64,000 nt of DNA from Chloroflexota bacterium (GTDB lineage: Bacteria > Chloroflexota > Anaerolineae > Promineifilales > Promineifilaceae): positions 1 to 64,000 of the forward strand of contig JAKEFB010000157.1 of assembly GCA_022616275.1 (NCBI GenBank). The letters are read 5' to 3'. The stretch's first letter is position 1, and each line of letters begins with the position of its first letter. Below are positions 1 to 9,195 of this stretch, piece by piece. Under the pieces are notes generated by a model, which worked only from the letters and a program-made list of their open reading frames with translations, was not told the DNA's origin and ran no database searches. A program made the translations under genes and the position numbers.

Positions 1-111
1 CTAAGCTTCCTGCATCTTATCTCTGCTTCTATAGCAGCCAGGCTATTCCGAGTGCCGGTCGTCAAATATGCGTTGTGTCGCCAGCTTACGGACGCCAGGA
101 GGCAATGAGCC

Positions 112-1755
112 ATGAAAACGACGAGGTTGAGACTTATGCTGCTGGCCCTGCTGTTCGCCCTGAGTGGCGTCGCCGACGACGCTTTGAGCGGCCTGGCCAA
201 CGAGGCCGGGGCGGGGTCTCCGCCCCGCGGCGGGGGAGCTAACTACGGAGCCGACCCCTATAGCGACCTGGTGGTGGGGGTGCGCTATGAAGAGGTGGCG
301 GCGATTGTGGCCACCGGGGCGGCCAACGTCCTCTACGGCTCGGCCGGCGGCGCCCAGGCCGAGGACAACCAGTTCTGGCACCAGGATAGCGCCAACGTGG
401 AAGGGGTGGCCGAGGAGTTCGACGAGTTTGGCTTTAGCCTGGCCGTGGGCGACTTCAACGGCGACGGCTACGCCGACCTGGCCATCGGCGTGCCCGGCGA
501 GGATGTGGGGGGCGACATTGATGCCGGGGCAGTGAACATCCTCTATGGGGCAGCCGGCGGGCTGTCGGCCGACGGCGACCAACGTTGGCACCAGGGTAGC
601 GCCGGCATCGAGGGCAGCGCCGAAGCGAACGATCACTTCGGCCACAGCCTGGCCGTGGGCGACTTCAACGGCGACGGCTACGCCGACCTGGCTATCGGCG
701 TGCCCGGCGAGGACGTGGGGGCCAACATTGATGCCGGGACAGTGAACGTTCTCTATGGGACAGCCGTTGGGCTGTCGGCCGACGGCGACCAGCTCTGGGG
801 CCAGGGCAGCCACGGCGTCGCAGACACGGCCGAAGCGGGCGATGTGCTGGGCTTCAGCCTAGCCACCGGCGACTTCAACGGCCACGGCTACGCTGACCTG
901 GCCATCGGCGTGCCCGGAGAGGACGTGGGGGACAGCATTGATGCCGGGGCGGTGAACGTCCTCTACGGGACGGCCGCCGGCCTGAGCGCCGCTGGCAACC
1001 ACATCTGGCACCAGGACAGCCCCGGCGTCGAAGACACGGCCGAAGCGTCCGACTTCTTTGGCTTGAGTCTGGCTGCGGGCGACCTCAACGGCGACGGCTA
1101 CGCCGACCTGGCCAGCGGCGTGCCCTTGGAGGACGTGGGAACCATCGCTGAGGCCGGGGCGGTGAACGTCCTCTACGGGACGGCCGCCGGCCTGAGCGCC
1201 GCTGGCAACCACATCTGGCACCAGGATATCGCTGGCGTCGAAGACGCGGCCGAAGCGAGCGACTGGTTTGGCCACAGCCTGGCCGCCAGCGATTTCAACG
1301 ACGACGACCACGCCGACCTCGTCATCGGCGCGCCCCTGGAGGATGTGGAGACCATCGCTGAGGCCGGGGCGGTAAACGCCCTCTACGGGACGGCCGGTGG
1401 GCTGTCGGTCAACGGCAACCAGTTCTGGAGCCAGGACAGCCCCGGCGTCGAAGACGCGGCCGAAGCGAGCGACTGGTTTGGCTTAAGCCTGGCTACGGGC
1501 GACCTCGACGGCGACGGCTACGCCGACCTGGCCAGCGGTGTGCCTGGAGAGGACGTAGCAGCCATCAATGGCGCCGGGGCGGTGAACGTCCTCTATGGGA
1601 CGGCCGGTGGGCTGTCGGCCAACCGCAACCAGTTCTGGAGCCAGGACAGCCCCGGCGTCGAAGACGCGGCCGAAGCGAGCGACTGGTTTGGCCACAGCCT
1701 GGCCATGCTGCCACCCCATTTCGACCTCTACCTGCCGCTCGTCAGGCGGCCGTAG
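112..1755 (+). CDS. Secreted FG-GAP/integrin-type seven-bladed beta-propeller protein
   Basis: A 547-residue exported protein. AGGAGG lies about ten bases before the ATG, and the N-terminus is a basic, Leu/Ala-rich signal peptide (about residues 1-24). The rest is FG-GAP repeats of 70 residues: six full copies carry the calcium-binding loop D-x-N-x-D-G-Y-A-D-L-A-x-G-V-P, one degenerate copy precedes them and a partial one follows, which fits a closed seven-bladed propeller. The protein ends with Tyr-Leu-Pro-Leu-Val-Arg-Arg-Pro, a tail I recall from many secreted Chloroflexota proteins and which may be a surface-sorting signal; that part is inference. Ligand is unknown. It converges on the alpha-2-macroglobulin gene, 15 bases away. 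Confidence 0.85.
   Translation: MKTTRLRLMLLALLFALSGVADDALSGLANEAGAGSPPRGGGANYGADPYSDLVVGVRYEEVAAIVATGAANVLYGSAGGAQAEDNQFWHQDSANVEGVAEEFDEFGFSLAVGDFNGDGYADLAIGVPGEDVGGDIDAGAVNILYGAAGGLSADGDQRWHQGSAGIEGSAEANDHFGHSLAVGDFNGDGYADLAIGVPGEDVGANIDAGTVNVLYGTAVGLSADGDQLWGQGSHGVADTAEAGDVLGFSLATGDFNGHGYADLAIGVPGEDVGDSIDAGAVNVLYGTAAGLSAAGNHIWHQDSPGVEDTAEASDFFGLSLAAGDLNGDGYADLASGVPLEDVGTIAEAGAVNVLYGTAAGLSAAGNHIWHQDIAGVEDAAEASDWFGHSLAASDFNDDDHADLVIGAPLEDVETIAEAGAVNALYGTAGGLSVNGNQFWSQDSPGVEDAAEASDWFGLSLATGDLDGDGYADLASGVPGEDVAAINGAGAVNVLYGTAGGLSANRNQFWSQDSPGVEDAAEASDWFGHSLAMLPPHFDLYLPLVRRP
439..1695 (+). repeat. Tandem 210-bp coding repeat (FG-GAP blades)
   Basis: The Asp-rich loop codons begin near 451, 661, 871, 1081, 1291 and 1501, an exact 210-bp spacing. 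Copies stay very similar at DNA level, implying recent duplication or gene conversion. Confidence 0.9.
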
Positions 1756-1770
1756 AGCTGCTCATAGGGA

Positions 1771-4700
1771 TTACTCCACAATCACCCAATCACTTCCACT
1801 CCGGCCGAACACCTCCGGCGAGTACATCTCTTCCGCCTTGGCCGGCGGAACGACGAAGACGCCGGGGGTGGTCGCCCGGGCCACGTAGGAGTACGTATAC
1901 ACTCCGTCCCACAGCAGCGTGGTAAAGGCCTCGGCCCGCTCGTCGCGCATGTTCTGGTGCTCGTACCAGGTGCCCCACCACCACCAGCCGTAGCTGTAAG
2001 ACGTGTCATTAGGGTCCTGGGGAATGTCGCCAGAGACGGCCAGCGCCGGGTTGATAATCTCCAGCCCGGCCGGCAGCGGGTCCACCAGGGCCACGTGGTA
2101 GCGGCGGTTGCTGGTGGCCATCGTCACCCGGACGCGGACCCGGGCCCCGGCCTTGATGTGCCAGCGGCCCTCGGCGTCCTGGAAGACGTCGCCGGGGTCG
2201 TCCACCGCCTCGTAGACGCGCTGCACGGCAAAGCCCATGTCCAGCGGTTCCAGGGCCAGGTCGTCCGGCGCGTAGCTCAGCCCCAGCCGGTAGTACAACC
2301 GCCCCGGTCCTTCCTTGCTCAGGATCAGGTTCTGGACCGCTTCCCCGCCGACCAGGTAACTCATGGGCACGGCCGTTTCGTGCTGCTCCGTGGTCCGGCC
2401 GGCGAAGGTGTGGCTGCCGGCGTAAATGTCGCCGAGCCAGATGCTGGCCACGAAGTCCGGCGTCTGGGCCTCAAAGGTGTTGAAGTAGTGGTCCAGGGCC
2501 AGGAGGATGAAGACGTTTTCCTGGGTGTTCGACCACCGGCCGCGCGTCTGGTTGGCCAGCAGCCCGGTAACCACCTTGGGGATCAGGTCGCTCTCCGGCT
2601 GGACGGTGATCAGGGCGTCGAGAATGATGCCGTCGGTCCGCCGGTCGGAGTGCAGCATCAGGTAAGCCTGGTCGCCGTAGGAGGTGGTGAAGTTGGCCGC
2701 GCCGGCCGTCTCCACCGCCCGGTTGTTGAAGCGCCGGCCGATGGCCTCCACCTGGGCGCTGTAGGCGGAACTACTGTCCAGCACCGGCCAGAGCCAGGCC
2801 AGCGCCTCCAGCGACAGGTTTTCCAGGCCGGCTTCATTTAGCAACCGGTCGGCCTTGGCCGCGTCCGTGTCGCCCAGCAAGTGGCGGACGTAGATGGCGT
2901 AGGCGCTCAGGCTCTGGCGGGTAGACTCATCGTACCAGTAAGGGTAATAGCTCTCGATGTCCCGCAGATAGCCCAGGGAACTCTGGACCATCTCACTGGG
3001 CACGGCAAAGCCCTTGAGTTGGGCGCGTTGCAGGGCGTGGGCGGCGTGAATGGAGTAGAAGGGGATAGACTCGTAGCCCCGTTGCCAGACGGGGAAGCCG
3101 CCGTCGAAATTTTGCAGACTTTGCAGCCGCTCAATGTCTCGCTGCACGGCCGCTTCCAGCTCGGCCGGCGCCGGCAGCCCCTCGGCCTCAAACGCCGCCA
3201 GCACGTCGCGCAGGGCGGCCACGGCCAGGATGCGCGAAGCGAGCTGCTCCGAGCACTCGTAGGGATAATCCACCAGGTACAGCACGGCGTCGGTCAACGC
3301 CTGGAGAGCCGTCGAAGAAGTCTGGATCTCCAACCCGCCAAACTGCGGGAAGACGCCCTCAATGGCCGCCACCGGCTGAGCAATCGCTCCCTCGTCAATG
3401 ACGCCGTAGACGGCAAAGGCCTCCGTCGTCGCCGGGGTATAGACCGGCAGCACCACCGTCGCCGCGTCGGCGTACTCGCCGGAGACGGCGGCAATCTGGA
3501 AGCGGGCTGTCCCGGCGCTGATCGTCGTCGCCGGGAAGCGTACCTCGATCCGGTCGTTGGCCGGCACGGTCACCCGCAAACCAGGCCCACTCGTCAGTTC
3601 GACGTTGCTGGCCTGGACGACCACGTCCACGACCATCTCCTGGCCGGTCTGGTTTTGCAGCACCACAGGCAGCTCGAACTGGTCGCCGAAGTTGAGGAAA
3701 CGTGGGGCCGACGGCCGGACCATCAAGGGCAGCCGGGCGGTCAGGTTGGACTCGCCGGAGCCGAACTGCTTCTCGCCGGCCACGGCCACGACCATGACCC
3801 GGTAGCGGGTCAGGTTGTCGGGCAACTGCACGGCCACCTGGGCCCGGCCGTCGCCGCCGGTCTGCACGGAGGGGGCAAAGGTAGCCAGCGGGTTGAAATT
3901 GGTGCGGACCTGGATGGGTTGGGCGGGTTGATTGGCCACGCCGGCCGCATCATAGCCAACAGCCGGCGGCGCCGCCGGCGCTTCCTCGGCCGCCGGTTCC
4001 CCCGTCGCCTGCGCCACCAATGCTTCGCCCTCAACAGATGTCACCACACGTGTCACTTCGACCCCTCGCTCTCCTAAAAGCGAATCAGGGCGAGCCAGGA
4101 TAATGGTGGACCGGCCGTAGGTGCTGCTGATCCAGGAACCGCGCGCGTAGTAAAAGGCGGCCACGGGGTCGGCCAGTTGGTAATTGGTCAGGGCCAGGAT
4201 GGCCTCGTCCACGACAACCACGGCCAGCTCGGCCCCGGCCACAGGGTTGCCGTTGGCGTCTGTCACCAGCACGTCAATGGCCGTCTCGCCGCCCGGCTCC
4301 AGGGCGGTCTCCTGCGGCGTGACCTGCAAGGATAGCGTGCGGCTACGCATGGAGACGCTCAGGCTGAGGCTACCGGTGGCGAAGGCCGGCCGGGCCGGCG
4401 CCTCCGGCAGCGGGTTGCCCTCGTCGTCGGTGCGCGGCGCCGCCCCCACCAGGTCCACCTGGACGTTGAGGTCGGGGATATGGCCTTCCTCGATAGGCAC
4501 CCGCAGGACGGCCGTGCCCTCGCTAATCTGGAAGCGTTCGGTGTAGAGGAAACCGCTGCGGCTGACCGTCAGCAGCCCCTCAGCCGGGCTGAAGGGCGAC
4601 TGGACCAGGATTTCGGCCACGTCGCCGGGCTGGTAGGTCTCTTTGTCGGGAATCAGCGTCGCCGTTTCCTGCTCGACGTTGCGGGCCGGAATTTGCTCGC

Positions 4701-7700
4701 CGCCGCTGACCCAGCGGGTGAACTGGCTCTGGTTGAGCCGCCCCTGGTCGTCGGTGACGCTGGCCGTAATGCGGTAGGAGCCGCCTAGCATCGTGTCAAA
4801 GGTGCAGCTTACCGGCTCGGCCGCCGACTGGACGGTGCATTCCTGCACGTCCACGTCTTCCTCGCCGGTGTTGTAATTCCATTCCAGCCGGGCGGCGCGG
4901 ATTTGAATGGGCCGGCCGGCGATGGCGTTGCCGTCCAGGTCGGTGACGATGGTTTCAATCTCCAGCGGCTCACCCAGCTCGACGAACGTCCGCTCGCTGC
5001 GCAGGCCGACGTACAGCCCGGCCGGGTGGACCAGCAGGCTGGTCGCCGCCCCCCAGGCCTGGCGGTTAACGTCCATGACCGTCGCCGAAGCGAAGAGGCT
5101 GTACGGCTGCGGGCTATCAATGGCCTCGAAGTCAATCTGCAAATAGTGCGTCCCCGAGGCGTCGGTCGTGCCGGTAAAGATCTCGGCCGGCTCGCCGCCG
5201 TAGACCGGCCCGTAGGGGCCGTAATATTCGCTTTCGTACCCCCGGCCGTAGTCATAGCCGTAGTCCACAAACCACCACGGCGTCCACACGCCAAAGATGA
5301 AATCGGGCCAGTTGGGCGGCGTGTAGCTGCCGGGCTGTGAGGAAACGCTCCAGGTCACCTCGGCGTTGGGCAGCGGGCCGCCGGCAAAGTAGCTGGCCGA
5401 CACGGCCACGACGGCGTTGTCGCCGACGAAGTACGGCCCCTCACTCTCGTTGCGGGCGCTGACCTCGAACTCCGGCCGGCGGAACTCCTGGACCTGGAAG
5501 CCGTGATAATATTCTATGCCGGCCAGGTCCCCAACGTTGCCCTGGGCGCTCAAGCGGAGGGTGGCGTAACCCAGGTTGCTGTTTTCCGGCAGCGTGAAGG
5601 CCAGGTCAAAGCCGCCCAGGGCGTTGACGTCCAACTGGCCAGAGTCCAGCTCGTTACCCAGGGGGTCCATCACGTGGTAATTGATGGCGCTGACCCGGTC
5701 ACCCACCAGCCCGACATCGCCGTCCTGCCGGCCACCGACGTGGCGCAGCCAGCCCTTGACGTGGACCTCCTCGCCAGGCAGGTACATCTGCCGGTCGTCG
5801 AAGACGTACCAGCGCAACTCGTCCTGCACCGCCTGCGGCTGCCAGCCGTAGTCGTCCCAATAATAGAGGTTGGCCGGCAGAATGGCCGTGTCCTCCCCCT
5901 GGTGGGCCACTAGCAGGCTGCCGCCGGGCGGCAGATCCAAGCGAGCGATGCCATCCGCGCCGGTGCTGGCCTCCACCCCGGCCAGTTCCAGGGCCACGTT
6001 GGCCAGCGGCGCGCCGTTTTCCAGAGCCGTCGTCCAGGCAACCATCTCGCTGTGGTCGGTGAAGGCATCCAGGCCGATCTGTGTCACCTGCACCCAGGCC
6101 TGGACCACCGGCCGGTTATAGGGATCGTTGTCTCCGAACAGCTCGCGGGGCGGCTCGACGACGACGATCAGGTGGCCATATTCCCCTTCCAGCGCCTGGC
6201 TCAGGTCAATAGCCACTTCAGTCAGCGCGTCATCCTCCGCCTCCACACGGATAGTTTCGTCCAGCACTTCCCGGCCGGGCGGTGTGGGTGGCCCTTCCGG
6301 CTGGTAGTAGTCCCGCAAATAGACTTTGTAGGCCGGCCAGTCGGCCGGCTCGACGGCGTAGGCACGGACGTGCAGCCGGCTGTAGTTGATGGCGTAAACG
6401 CTTAAGACCGGCCGGCTGGCCGAGGGGTCGAGCGTGACCAGCGGCTGGTTGGGGCCACCGAGCGAGGGCGGGGCCGAGCCAACCTCAAAGCTCATGGTTT
6501 GCGCCTGGCCCAGTTTCTGGCCAAAAATATCTGGCGTCGCTCCGTCCACCGTAACGCGGTAAGTCGTCCGTCCTTGCGTCGCACCCTGGATCTCGATGGC
6601 GCTGCCAACCAGGTTGACGGTCGCGCCCGGTAGCTCCGGCTCGATCTGGATCATGGACCCGGTAAAGGCGTCCACGTCCAGCGGGTTGTTGAACTCGATA
6701 TACAACGGCGTGAAGGGCGGGCAATCGCTGTTCCCAGACCAGCCGCAGTAATGGTTCACAATCTGGAGCGCGGCGTAGGTGTAGAAGCTGAAGCTCTGAG
6801 CCTCGGGGGTGGTCAGGGGGCCTTCGGCCGACGGCGTCCCCGGACCAATGGTCACGTTAACAGTCGTATCGGTTGGCAAAGGCTGCTGAGCGCGGAAGGC
6901 TAACCAGCGTCCCTCCGAGGCGTTCTCAGCCAGGTAGCTGGCCGCTTCGTCGGCGGCGATTTCCTCTTCGCTGGCCAGCCGGACGGCCACCGGTTGGCCG
7001 CCGGCCGTGACGGCAATGGTGGCCAGGACCGCCTCCGGGTCCACCAGTTGGTCAAAGGCCACGAAGATAACCGGCTCCAGCGGTTGGGGGCCGCCGGTGG
7101 GGTGGTAGGACTGCATCTGGGGCGGCGGCGTGCTGAAGCGCCAGGTAACGGCCTGGGCCAAAACGCCGCCGGTCGCCGACGTCGTCCCGGCCGGAATCTC
7201 GGCCACAAACTCCGTCGCCATGGGGAAGCGGTCGAAAGCGTCGCCCTGGTATTCAAAGGTCAAGGTCTTGGTCCCCAGCCAGCGCCAGACACCGGGAATG
7301 GCCGGCGTCAGGCGCACTGGCACGTCGGCGGCGGCCAGCTCTTCCAGCGTAGCCAGGGGGACCATGGGCTGGTTGAAAGTGACGCTTAAAAACGGGGCCA
7401 AGGGGATCTCACCCTCCGGTGCAAAGCGCAGCACTTCCAGCGGGCCGCTGGCAACGGCATCCGGGGTGGCTTCGGCCGGCGGGGGTGGGAATGGCTCGGT
7501 AATGGTGTCGCCGGTCAGCGGCGGGGGCAACGACCGTTCGGGTAACTGAAACTCGACCGAGTCGCCCTCTTCCCCTGGCGGGGTTGGCAACCGGTCCAGA
7601 ATTCGCTGGATTTCCTCCTGGCTCAGGGGCGTGCCGGCAGCCACGGGCAGGCTCTCGAACGTGTCTGCCCGGGCCTGCCCCTTGCTCAGGCGAAAGTGCA

Positions 7701-7917
7701 GGCTACCCCCACTGCCGGCCGCCAGGGGTGAGGAGGCGCTTTCCAGGATAATGCCGGAACCGTCAGGGGATTGAGGAGTGGCTGTCGTCCCCCCCGGCCC
7801 CTCGCCGCCGGGGACGACCAGCCGGCTAATCAAGAAAGCCAGCCCGGCGCAGGCCACGAGGAATATAGTTAAAAACGCGAACAGCCGGGTCCGTGAACGA
7901 AACAGTGACGACTTCAT
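1771..7917 (-). CDS. Bacterial alpha-2-macroglobulin family protein
   Basis: A 2048-residue envelope protein. Bacterial alpha-2-macroglobulins trap proteases: cleavage of a bait region exposes a thioester that cross-links the attacker. The thioester motif Cys-Ser-Glu-Gln is intact (C1555-Q1558), inside an alpha-helical thioester domain followed by a receptor-binding-like C-terminus with the usual 'PAKAEEMYSPEVFGRS' ending. The N-terminus has one hydrophobic segment (about 11-34); an L-V-A-C lipobox lies within it, so it is either a membrane anchor or a lipoprotein signal. AAGGAGG precedes the ATG. The frequent partner PBP1C (pbpC) is not adjacent. The 5' leader carries several hairpins. Confidence 0.93.
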   Translation of the reverse strand: MKSSLFRSRTRLFAFLTIFLVACAGLAFLISRLVVPGGEGPGGTTATPQSPDGSGIILESASSPLAAGSGGSLHFRLSKGQARADTFESLPVAAGTPLSQEEIQRILDRLPTPPGEEGDSVEFQLPERSLPPPLTGDTITEPFPPPPAEATPDAVASGPLEVLRFAPEGEIPLAPFLSVTFNQPMVPLATLEELAAADVPVRLTPAIPGVWRWLGTKTLTFEYQGDAFDRFPMATEFVAEIPAGTTSATGGVLAQAVTWRFSTPPPQMQSYHPTGGPQPLEPVIFVAFDQLVDPEAVLATIAVTAGGQPVAVRLASEEEIAADEAASYLAENASEGRWLAFRAQQPLPTDTTVNVTIGPGTPSAEGPLTTPEAQSFSFYTYAALQIVNHYCGWSGNSDCPPFTPLYIEFNNPLDVDAFTGSMIQIEPELPGATVNLVGSAIEIQGATQGRTTYRVTVDGATPDIFGQKLGQAQTMSFEVGSAPPSLGGPNQPLVTLDPSASRPVLSVYAINYSRLHVRAYAVEPADWPAYKVYLRDYYQPEGPPTPPGREVLDETIRVEAEDDALTEVAIDLSQALEGEYGHLIVVVEPPRELFGDNDPYNRPVVQAWVQVTQIGLDAFTDHSEMVAWTTALENGAPLANVALELAGVEASTGADGIARLDLPPGGSLLVAHQGEDTAILPANLYYWDDYGWQPQAVQDELRWYVFDDRQMYLPGEEVHVKGWLRHVGGRQDGDVGLVGDRVSAINYHVMDPLGNELDSGQLDVNALGGFDLAFTLPENSNLGYATLRLSAQGNVGDLAGIEYYHGFQVQEFRRPEFEVSARNESEGPYFVGDNAVVAVSASYFAGGPLPNAEVTWSVSSQPGSYTPPNWPDFIFGVWTPWWFVDYGYDYGRGYESEYYGPYGPVYGGEPAEIFTGTTDASGTHYLQIDFEAIDSPQPYSLFASATVMDVNRQAWGAATSLLVHPAGLYVGLRSERTFVELGEPLEIETIVTDLDGNAIAGRPIQIRAARLEWNYNTGEEDVDVQECTVQSAAEPVSCTFDTMLGGSYRITASVTDDQGRLNQSQFTRWVSGGEQIPARNVEQETATLIPDKETYQPGDVAEILVQSPFSPAEGLLTVSRSGFLYTERFQISEGTAVLRVPIEEGHIPDLNVQVDLVGAAPRTDDEGNPLPEAPARPAFATGSLSLSVSMRSRTLSLQVTPQETALEPGGETAIDVLVTDANGNPVAGAELAVVVVDEAILALTNYQLADPVAAFYYARGSWISSTYGRSTIILARPDSLLGERGVEVTRVVTSVEGEALVAQATGEPAAEEAPAAPPAVGYDAAGVANQPAQPIQVRTNFNPLATFAPSVQTGGDGRAQVAVQLPDNLTRYRVMVVAVAGEKQFGSGESNLTARLPLMVRPSAPRFLNFGDQFELPVVLQNQTGQEMVVDVVVQASNVELTSGPGLRVTVPANDRIEVRFPATTISAGTARFQIAAVSGEYADAATVVLPVYTPATTEAFAVYGVIDEGAIAQPVAAIEGVFPQFGGLEIQTSSTALQALTDAVLYLVDYPYECSEQLASRILAVAALRDVLAAFEAEGLPAPAELEAAVQRDIERLQSLQNFDGGFPVWQRGYESIPFYSIHAAHALQRAQLKGFAVPSEMVQSSLGYLRDIESYYPYWYDESTRQSLSAYAIYVRHLLGDTDAAKADRLLNEAGLENLSLEALAWLWPVLDSSSAYSAQVEAIGRRFNNRAVETAGAANFTTSYGDQAYLMLHSDRRTDGIILDALITVQPESDLIPKVVTGLLANQTRGRWSNTQENVFILLALDHYFNTFEAQTPDFVASIWLGDIYAGSHTFAGRTTEQHETAVPMSYLVGGEAVQNLILSKEGPGRLYYRLGLSYAPDDLALEPLDMGFAVQRVYEAVDDPGDVFQDAEGRWHIKAGARVRVRVTMATSNRRYHVALVDPLPAGLEIINPALAVSGDIPQDPNDTSYSYGWWWWGTWYEHQNMRDERAEAFTTLLWDGVYTYSYVARATTPGVFVVPPAKAEEMYSPEVFGRSGSDWVIVE

Positions 7918-7945
7918 TGCCGCCCTCCTTAGGAGTTAGAGTCAG

Positions 7946-7964
7946 GTTTTGGCCTTGCCAAAAC
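7946..7964. repeat. 19-nt hairpin in the alpha-2-macroglobulin leader
   Basis: Perfect inverted repeat GTTTTGGC / GCCAAAAC with a 3-nt loop, about 30 bases upstream of the alpha-2-macroglobulin start codon. Confidence 0.7.
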
Positions 7965-7985
7965 TCGGTTAGAGCGAGGAGTAGG

Positions 7986-8026
7986 GCATCCTCAGATGCC
8001 CGTTGTTCGCATCTGAGGATGCGAAC
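7986..8026. repeat. Overlapping hairpins around GCATC..GATGC
   Basis: A 14-bp arm at 7986-7999 pairs with 8009-8022 across 9 nt. Alternatively 8005-8013 pairs with 8018-8026 (GTTCGCATC/GATGCGAAC, 4-nt loop). The two folds share an arm and are mutually exclusive. Confidence 0.7.
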
Positions 8027-8123
8027 TCCTCCATCTATTAAATGACAATTGATGGAGCATTATGACAGTAGACGCTGGGACGGTGAAAATTGTTCCACAA
8101 CCTGGTAACGCGAGGCAAAACCG

Positions 8124-8142
8124 GAGTTCGGCAGCCGAACTC
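8124..8142. repeat. Dispersed 19-bp palindrome, copy 1
   Basis: GAGTTCGGCAGCCGAACTC, two 9-bp arms around a central A. Identical copies occur at 33599 and 37460. A run of five T follows, but no gene ends here, so it is not read as a terminator. Confidence 0.85.
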
Positions 8143-8272
8143 TTTTTGCTCTGGTAAATCGCGCCACTATCGGGAATTATGCCTGATCCGGCCGAAAATT
8201 GCTTGACGTAGTTTTGACAAGAGCATGACGCCTGAATGGATTGGCTGAGTGTAGCGCACTCACGCCACAAAA

Positions 8273-8292
8273 TTTCCCGGCCGGCCGGGAAA
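8273..8292. promoter_or_regulatory. Perfect 20-bp palindrome, possible operator
   Basis: TTTCCCGGCCGGCCGGGAAA is perfectly self-complementary. It lies 125 bp upstream of the collagen-like gene. An operator role is inferred only from symmetry and position. Confidence 0.4.
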
Positions 8293-8417
8293 GCGTCCCC
8301 ATGACACGGGAAGGCCCCAGATGGTAGGCTGTGGACACCTGGGATGCAGTACGTATTCAGCGTTGAATATGCTGACGGAATATCCGGGTAATCTATAGCC
8401 TTAATTTGGAGGATACC

Positions 8418-9089
8418 ATGAACCGGCTCAAGAACCCCTTTTTCATCGCCAACATTGTATTGATGCTCCTGGTTGCGGCGTCGCTGGTCCGGGCTCACGG
8501 CGGTGAGACCACCCGTATCCACTCCTGCATCAATAACAGCAGCGGCACGATCCACATCGTCGGCGCCGACGGCGCTTGCAACAGCAACGAAATGGCCGTG
8601 GACTGGAACATCGAGGGCCTGCCAGGCCCGGCTGGCCCCGACGGGCCTCAAGGTGAGCCGGGATCTCAAGGTCCCATTGGCCCCGTTGGTCCCCAGGGTT
8701 TGCAAGGACCTCAAGGGCCGTCTGGAGTCATCTCCACAGCATTCGCTTCGGGGTTGGCCGAGTCCCGCCCGTACGTCCTGAGTTTCATTGCCCCTCCGGC
8801 AACGGTATCGGTTGCCGCCGGCCAGCAAATCCATGTGATCTCTAGTGGAGACGTCTTTGCTGACCAACTTCAACTGTTCATTTGCTACCGCCCCACGGGA
8901 AGCAGCACGCTCACGAGCGTTGGCGTTGGGCTGTACTTACATCAAGTTATGCCCAGGTCTCTCTTGAGCTTATCAGCCATAATTTCCGACCTGGCCGCAG
9001 GCAGCTACGACGTTGGTCTTTGCGGCATCGCAGTCTCATTTGGCTCGGGGCCTGGCAAAGGTTACACCTCAGCCTTCATAACCAACTAG
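8418..9089 (+). CDS. Secreted collagen-like (Gly-X-Y) repeat protein
   Basis: A 223-residue protein. GGAGG at 8408-8412 selects the ATG at 8418; an upstream in-frame TTG at 8406 overlaps that site and is rejected. A signal peptide (about residues 1-25, ending near RAHG) is followed by a short domain with two Cys (residues about 33 and 49), then 12-13 Gly-X-Y triplets (about residues 63-100, with GPQ, GPA and GEP), and a C-terminal domain of about 120 residues with two further Cys. The triplet stretch is the length of short bacterial collagens and should form a trimeric rod; the C-terminal domain may be the trimerising head, which is inference. Surface display is likely. Confidence 0.8.
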   Translation: MNRLKNPFFIANIVLMLLVAASLVRAHGGETTRIHSCINNSSGTIHIVGADGACNSNEMAVDWNIEGLPGPAGPDGPQGEPGSQGPIGPVGPQGLQGPQGPSGVISTAFASGLAESRPYVLSFIAPPATVSVAAGQQIHVISSGDVFADQLQLFICYRPTGSSTLTSVGVGLYLHQVMPRSLLSLSAIISDLAAGSYDVGLCGIAVSFGSGPGKGYTSAFITN

Positions 9090-9144
9090 GCCATGCCGAG
9101 AGAGTGTAATTCAATCCTATAGAGAGATCTGGCCGCACTTTAAT

Positions 9145-9176
9145 CCTCTCCTGTTCGCTCAGATGAACAGGAGAGG
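9145..9176 (+). repeat. 12-bp hairpin upstream of the epimerase gene
   Basis: CCTCTCCTGTTC (9145-9156) pairs perfectly with GAACAGGAGAGG (9165-9176) across 8 nt. No U-tract follows, so it is a weak terminator for the collagen-like gene at best. It ends 20 bases before the epimerase ATG and could act in its leader. Confidence 0.6.
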
Positions 9177-9195
9177 AGCAAGGAGAAAATTCAAA

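Larger units (their letters stand above)
7918..8417. other. Palindrome-rich divergent intergenic region
   Basis: This 500-bp spacer between two divergent exported-protein genes has no convincing gene. It holds at least five inverted repeats: 7946-7964, 7986-8026, 8124-8142, 8246-8262 (6-bp arms TGAGTG/CACTCA) and 8273-8292. TTGACA occurs at 8214-8219 but no acceptable -10 box follows. Confidence 0.7.

Noticed and set aside
1957-4077. Long plus-strand frames opposite the alpha-2-macroglobulin gene (294 and 398 codons)
   Set aside because: Antisense shadows of a high-GC gene: low complexity, rich in Arg/Gly/Gln/His, no homology pattern.
8124-8147. Intrinsic terminator (palindrome plus T5)
   Set aside because: No plus-strand gene ends upstream, and identical palindromes elsewhere lack the T-run.
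7992-8873. 293-codon minus-strand frame over the collagen-like gene and spacer
   Set aside because: Runs antisense through Gly-X-Y codons and palindromes; no family pattern.
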